Part shown: one piece after another, positions 60,781 to 64,000 of the stretch | How the letters are laid out: every line of letters starts with the position of its first letter | Position numbering within the stretch: the stretch's first letter is position 1 | Origin: an uncultured Verrucomicrobiota bacterium | GTDB taxonomy: Bacteria > Verrucomicrobiota > Verrucomicrobiia > Limisphaerales > UBA1412 | Reading direction: 5' to 3' | Length of the DNA: 64,000 nt | Assembly (NCBI GenBank): GCA_944389455.1 | Contig: CALXMK010000006.1 | Coordinates: 1-64,000 of the forward strand | Notes under the pieces: generated by a model | Database searches by the model: none | The model's input: the letters and a program-made list of their open reading frames with translations, nothing else | Told to the model about the DNA's origin: nothing | Translations under genes and position numbers: made by a program

Positions 60781-60839
60781 AGGAGCAGTGTTTGCACCTT
60801 GGTTCTGAGGTGCCGCCGCATTCCTATTACGTAATTAGG
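60781..60839 (+). other. Structured leader upstream of ptsN
   Basis: Within the probable ptsN leader, AGGA/UCCU (60781-60784 and 60822-60825) closes a bulged hairpin whose tip is GCACCU/AGGUGC (60794-60799 and 60808-60813). A second complementary pair, CCUAUUAC/GUAAUUAGG (60823-60839), overlaps its 3' arm, so the two could compete. It does not fit a riboswitch class that I know. Confidence 0.35.
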
Positions 60840-60874
60840 TTGCTGAGTACAATCTGTTTAAAAGAAGAAGCACT

Positions 60875-61354
60875 ATGACTCTATCAAGTATTTTGTCTGT
60901 TGAGCAAATCATTCCTCAAATGAATGCGGCAACGCGCTGGGAGGCAATTGATGAGCTCATTGCCAGGTTGGTCGAATGTGGAAAAATTACAGCAGAGAAA
61001 GCGCCTCTTATTATTGAGGCTGTAAAAAAACGGGAAAATTCCATGAGCACAGGAGTTGGATTTGGCGTGGGATTGCCTCATGCTTCTACTCAGCTGATCG
61101 ATGAGGTTGTGGGAGTATTTGGAAGATCTAGTAAAGGAATCAATTTTGATGCTCTAGATAATCAGCCCGTTAAATTTGTTGTTTTATTCCTTGTTCCTCA
61201 AGGACAGTTTCAAAGACACCTTCAAACTCTGGGAAATATCGCTAGGCTTCTGCACCGAAAAGAGATGCGTCTGGCTATTGAAGAAGCTAAAACGGCTGAA
61301 GATATCTTTGAAGCAATCAAAGTATATGCAGCTCCAGCAATATCTAACAATTAG
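60875..61354 (+). CDS. ptsN: PTS IIA-Ntr family protein
   Basis: A 159-residue EIIA-Ntr/fructose IIA domain protein. The phosphorylated His is His69 in GVGFGVGLPHAST, and the preceding VKKRENSMSTG segment is typical. The C-terminal part has LQTLGNIARLLHRKEMRLAI. Such proteins regulate nitrogen, potassium and stress functions, or act in sugar uptake; without ptsO or ptsP nearby the role is open. The ATG follows AAAGAAGAAGC at about seven bases. It is preceded by a long leader (structured). argS begins five bases after its stop. Confidence 0.9.
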   Translation: MTLSSILSVEQIIPQMNAATRWEAIDELIARLVECGKITAEKAPLIIEAVKKRENSMSTGVGFGVGLPHASTQLIDEVVGVFGRSSKGINFDALDNQPVKFVVLFLVPQGQFQRHLQTLGNIARLLHRKEMRLAIEEAKTAEDIFEAIKVYAAPAISNN

Positions 61355-61359
61355 ATTCT

Positions 61360-63099
61360 GTGTTATATCTTAAAATAGAGTCTCGTCTGAAGAAGACTAT
61401 AAAAAATCTTTTGCCGGATGCAGATCTTTCTCTGATATCCTTAAATCCTTGTAAAGATACGCGTTTTGGGGATTATCAAACCCCAGGATTAATCACGCTT
61501 GCCAAACAAAGAAAAATAAATCCTAGGCAATTAGCATTACAAGTCTTAGACTCTCTTTCTCTGCAAGATTTATTTGTTCAGGCTGAAATTGCAGGCCCAG
61601 GATTTCTTAATTTTAAACTGCTTCCAAAAGCAATCGGCAAGGCTGTTTTTGAAGCGTGTAAAGAGCAGCATCCTTTTATTAATCAAACGGAAACTCCGAG
61701 CACAATTGTCATTGATTTTGGTTCTCCTAATGTGGCTAAACCAATGCATGTAGGACATATTCGCTCAACTATTCTTGGCGCATGTTTGGTAAAGCTTCAT
61801 CGATTGCTTGGCAATCGTGTTATCAGTGATAATCATATAGGTGATTGGGGAACACAATTTGGAAAGTTGATTTTAGGATGGAAGACTGCCTTAGATAAAA
61901 AGGCACTGGCTGAGGACCCTATTAAAGAATTAGAACGGCTTTATAAACTCATTAACGCTGCTTCGGAGGAAAAGGAAGTTGTGTTGGAGTCAGCACGACA
62001 AGAATTAGTAAAATTACAAAAAGGTGATCCTGAAAATCTGGAAATTTGGAAACAGATGATCCAGCTTTCACAGTCTCAATTCAATATGATCTATGATCGC
62101 TTAAATGTAAAATTTGACTATACATTAGGTGAGAGTTTTTATAATGATAGATTAAAAGGTATTGTTTCAGAGCTTGTAGAAAAAAGGATAGCCGAAGAGA
62201 GCCAAGGAGCCTACGCAGTCTTTTTTAAAGAGGATCCTGAGTTGAAAGAACACCCTGCGATTATTCAAAAAAGAGACGGAGCAGCCAATTATGCCACAAC
62301 AGATTTGGCCACGTTGGAGTATCGTATGAAAACTTGGAATCCAAATCAAATTATCTATGTGACAGATGGTAGACAGCAACTTCATTTCAAACAGGTTTTT
62401 TCTATTTTTAAGCAATGGAAAGGTTCCTCTCCAATCAAATTAACTCATGTCTGGTTTGGTACTATTTTAGGAGAGAATGGAAAACCTTTTAAAACTCGTT
62501 CCGGAGAGGTGATTAAATTGGTCGATCTCTTAGATGAAGCAGAAGAAAGGGCATTAGCTGTTGTCCAGGAGAAAAATCCGAATTTGCCTTTAGAAATTCA
62601 AAAAAATATCGCTCGTGTTGTAGGAATTGGAGCTATTAAATATGCAGATCTCCTTCCTAATCGGCAGAGTGATTATATGTTTGATTGGAATAAGATGCTT
62701 GCTTTCAATGGAAATACGGCACCGTATCTTCTTTATGCTTATACAAGGATTCAAAGTATTTTCCGTAAATATGAAAAAGAGAAAAGTAAAGCTTTTGATA
62801 TTTCCCAAATAAGTGAAGAGGATATTTTCTATCAGGAGACTTATGAGTTTGCTCTAGCAAAGCATTTATTTTCCTTTGGTCTTGTTCTGCAACAGGCTGC
62901 GGATGATTCCAGACCCAATATTCTCTGCAATTATGTCTATGAATTGGCCGGTTTATTTGCTTCATTCTATGAGCATTGTCCTGTTCTAAAATCGCAAGGA
63001 TCAGAACAAATATCACGTTTGGCTTTGTGTCATGTTACAGCTCGTGTTTTGAAAATTGGATTACAGACTTTAGGTCTGGAAACATTAGAAGAAATGTAA
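61360..63099 (+). CDS. argS: Arginine-tRNA ligase
   Basis: Class I synthetase of 579 residues that charges tRNA-Arg. An N-terminal Add-1 domain (1-100) is followed by the HIGH motif variant KPMHVGHIRSTILG (about 127-140), NHIGDWGTQFGKL, and the DGRQQLHFKQVF segment; the KMSK loop is replaced by GKPFKTRSGEVIKLVDLLDEA, as is usual for many bacterial ArgRS. The C-terminal anticodon domain (DALR-like) has YAYTRIQSIFRK. The start is GTG at 61360, five bases after the ptsN stop; no Shine-Dalgarno site is visible. Confidence 0.95.
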   Translation: MLYLKIESRLKKTIKNLLPDADLSLISLNPCKDTRFGDYQTPGLITLAKQRKINPRQLALQVLDSLSLQDLFVQAEIAGPGFLNFKLLPKAIGKAVFEACKEQHPFINQTETPSTIVIDFGSPNVAKPMHVGHIRSTILGACLVKLHRLLGNRVISDNHIGDWGTQFGKLILGWKTALDKKALAEDPIKELERLYKLINAASEEKEVVLESARQELVKLQKGDPENLEIWKQMIQLSQSQFNMIYDRLNVKFDYTLGESFYNDRLKGIVSELVEKRIAEESQGAYAVFFKEDPELKEHPAIIQKRDGAANYATTDLATLEYRMKTWNPNQIIYVTDGRQQLHFKQVFSIFKQWKGSSPIKLTHVWFGTILGENGKPFKTRSGEVIKLVDLLDEAEERALAVVQEKNPNLPLEIQKNIARVVGIGAIKYADLLPNRQSDYMFDWNKMLAFNGNTAPYLLYAYTRIQSIFRKYEKEKSKAFDISQISEEDIFYQETYEFALAKHLFSFGLVLQQAADDSRPNILCNYVYELAGLFASFYEHCPVLKSQGSEQISRLALCHVTARVLKIGLQTLGLETLEEM

Positions 63100-63135
63100 A
63101 TAATAGTTAAACCTTTATAATCTTTAAAAACGAAA

Positions 63136-64000
63136 ATGAATTGGAAAAAATGGCTGTCTCTCGCAGGGGGGGCAATAATTGTATTAATTTTTTTAGCGTA
63201 CTTAATTTTTACAAGTTCTTTCTTTCTTAAGAGAGTCGCATTACCGATAGCAGGAAATTTCCTTAAGATGGAAATAAAAGCTGATTCGATTGACTTGGAT
63301 GGGCTTTCAAAGATTTCGATTCAAAATTTAAAACTCACACCCAACAATGAAGAGACTATTTTGGAAGCAGCCGAGATTCAGATAAGCCTCAGCAGTTTTT
63401 CTTCTCCAATTAGCATAGAGGAGGTCTTTTTAGACAAAGCGTCTATAAATATTGTTCAGACTCCAGATGGAGGTAATTTGGCTGCTGTTCTGGCTCTATT
63501 CTCAGCAGAAGAGGAAGAAAAGGCTCCGTTAGAATTGTCGCTGGTATTAAAGAATCTTATTATTCAAAATTCTTCTGTAAAATGGAGAATGATTGGAGAA
63601 GATGATTCCTTGATGGGAGCTGAGTTGAAAAATATTAATCTCACGGGTAAAGAGATTGGAAATGAATTAAATGGCAAGGTTTCATTGCAATCCATTTTGT
63701 CTTTCTTTATGGGAAGCGATTGTAAGGCGGTTCCGGAAAACCTTCTGAGCGGTGCTCTTGCTGCTGATTTAACGGTTCCTCTGACGAAAGAGTTTATGCC
63801 TGGAATAATTAGCGGAGGAATAAATTGGGGGTTTTCTGAGACAGACGGAATGTTTAACCCTTTGCATAGTCATGGAATTGACTTGGATGTGGCTCTTTCT
63901 CTGGAACAAATTCAAAAATTAGTCCTCAATATAAACAAAGGGGAAGAACAGTTGGGAAACATTGTTCTCAACGGCAATATTAATTTGAGTGATTTAGGTG
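63136..64000 (+). CDS. AsmA-like inner-membrane protein, 3' end outside window
   Basis: An open frame of 288 codons runs off the window. It starts at ATG 63136 (MNWKKWLSLAG), with a transmembrane segment at about 9-28. The next part has the beta-rich layout of AsmA/TamB-like envelope proteins: a FLKRVALPIAGNFLKMEIKADSIDLDGLSKISIQNLKL pattern in which a short helical section leads into strands beginning with SI or LxL repeats. These proteins span the periplasm and help lipid transport or outer-membrane assembly. No stop codon is seen to the end of the window. It starts 36 bases after argS. The size and exact family are unknown. Confidence 0.75.
   Translation, partial: MNWKKWLSLAGGAIIVLIFLAYLIFTSSFFLKRVALPIAGNFLKMEIKADSIDLDGLSKISIQNLKLTPNNEETILEAAEIQISLSSFSSPISIEEVFLDKASINIVQTPDGGNLAAVLALFSAEEEEKAPLELSLVLKNLIIQNSSVKWRMIGEDDSLMGAELKNINLTGKEIGNELNGKVSLQSILSFFMGSDCKAVPENLLSGALAADLTVPLTKEFMPGIISGGINWGFSETDGMFNPLHSHGIDLDVALSLEQIQKLVLNINKGEEQLGNIVLNGNINLSDLG

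Noticed and set aside
60781..60825. Possible SAH-type riboswitch before ptsN
   Set aside because: Only the first few bases resemble it; the second conserved strand (GCCAGGCUC-like) is missing.
60771..60839. GGTGAAGGAGCAG resembled the SRP RNA apical region
   Set aside because: The opposing strand lacks the GUCAGG-type sequence and the tetraloop cannot be closed by a proper stem.
1..64000. CRISPR arrays, insertion sequences, prophage or integrative elements
   Set aside because: No spaced direct repeats, transposase, integrase or phage genes are seen, and gene order is housekeeping throughout.

Overview
The window is an AT-rich, gene-dense stretch of bacterial chromosome with about 58 protein genes. 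I see no rRNA, tRNA, insertion sequence, prophage or CRISPR array. The gene set fits a Gram-negative bacterium of the PVC group, most likely a Verrucomicrobiota/Lentisphaerota/Kiritimatiellota-type lineage: a very long multi-domain type II secretin, Mla lipid-transport genes, complex I genes, separate PurS/PurQ/PurL, RNase Y, and a set of small lipoproteins and a zinc-ribbon protein of unfamiliar type. The placement is inferred from protein style, not from a marker phylogeny. Many genes lack a clear Shine-Dalgarno site, so several starts were chosen by family alignment.

Layout. 1-7454 (+): end of a giant secretin gene (gspD), a lipoprotein, then miaB, a membrane protein, rsfS and mnmE. 7463-18080 (-): gspF and gspE, a PfkB kinase, a double adenylate kinase, a peroxiredoxin with a Cys-rich N-terminus, mtnA with a TPR gene, and a fused glycoside hydrolase-glycosyltransferase. 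18237-34422 (+): trpS, a zinc-ribbon protein, rnc, rpe, a thioesterase, a STAS protein, maf, an Mla-type permease/ATPase-like/MCE set with a lipoprotein, then a HAD protein, folB, proA, a GlcD-type oxidase, an AsmA-like protein, nuoA, a phosphohexomutase and an FKBP. 34528-60619 (-): purS-purQ-purL-manC-araD-radC; dnaK-groES-groEL; cysS-tmk-aroE-prepilin peptidase-MFS-ligA; nuoB-C-D; and a probable 6S RNA followed by rarA, 5-formyl-THF cyclo-ligase, rny and an orphan periplasmic binding protein. 60875-64000 (+): ptsN, argS and the start of a large AsmA-like gene.

Functional themes. Secretion genes are scattered (secretin at 0-3 kb, motor and platform at 7-10 kb, prepilin peptidase at 49 kb), and complex I is split (nuoA at 32 kb, nuoBCD at 53-55 kb). 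Envelope maintenance is prominent (Mla set, AsmA-like proteins, periplasmic FKBP). The chaperone cluster has no CIRCE operator in its leaders, but dnaK has a striking hairpin just upstream of its ribosome-binding site.

The items most worth a second look are: an Mla-type ABC ATPase that has lost nearly all catalytic motifs while keeping Walker A; a tandem adenylate kinase whose first half is degenerate; a peroxiredoxin with eight cysteines in its first 25 residues; the GH-GT2 membrane fusion; a strong 6S RNA candidate directly upstream of rarA and the cyclo-ligase gene; and structured leaders before dnaK, purS and ptsN.
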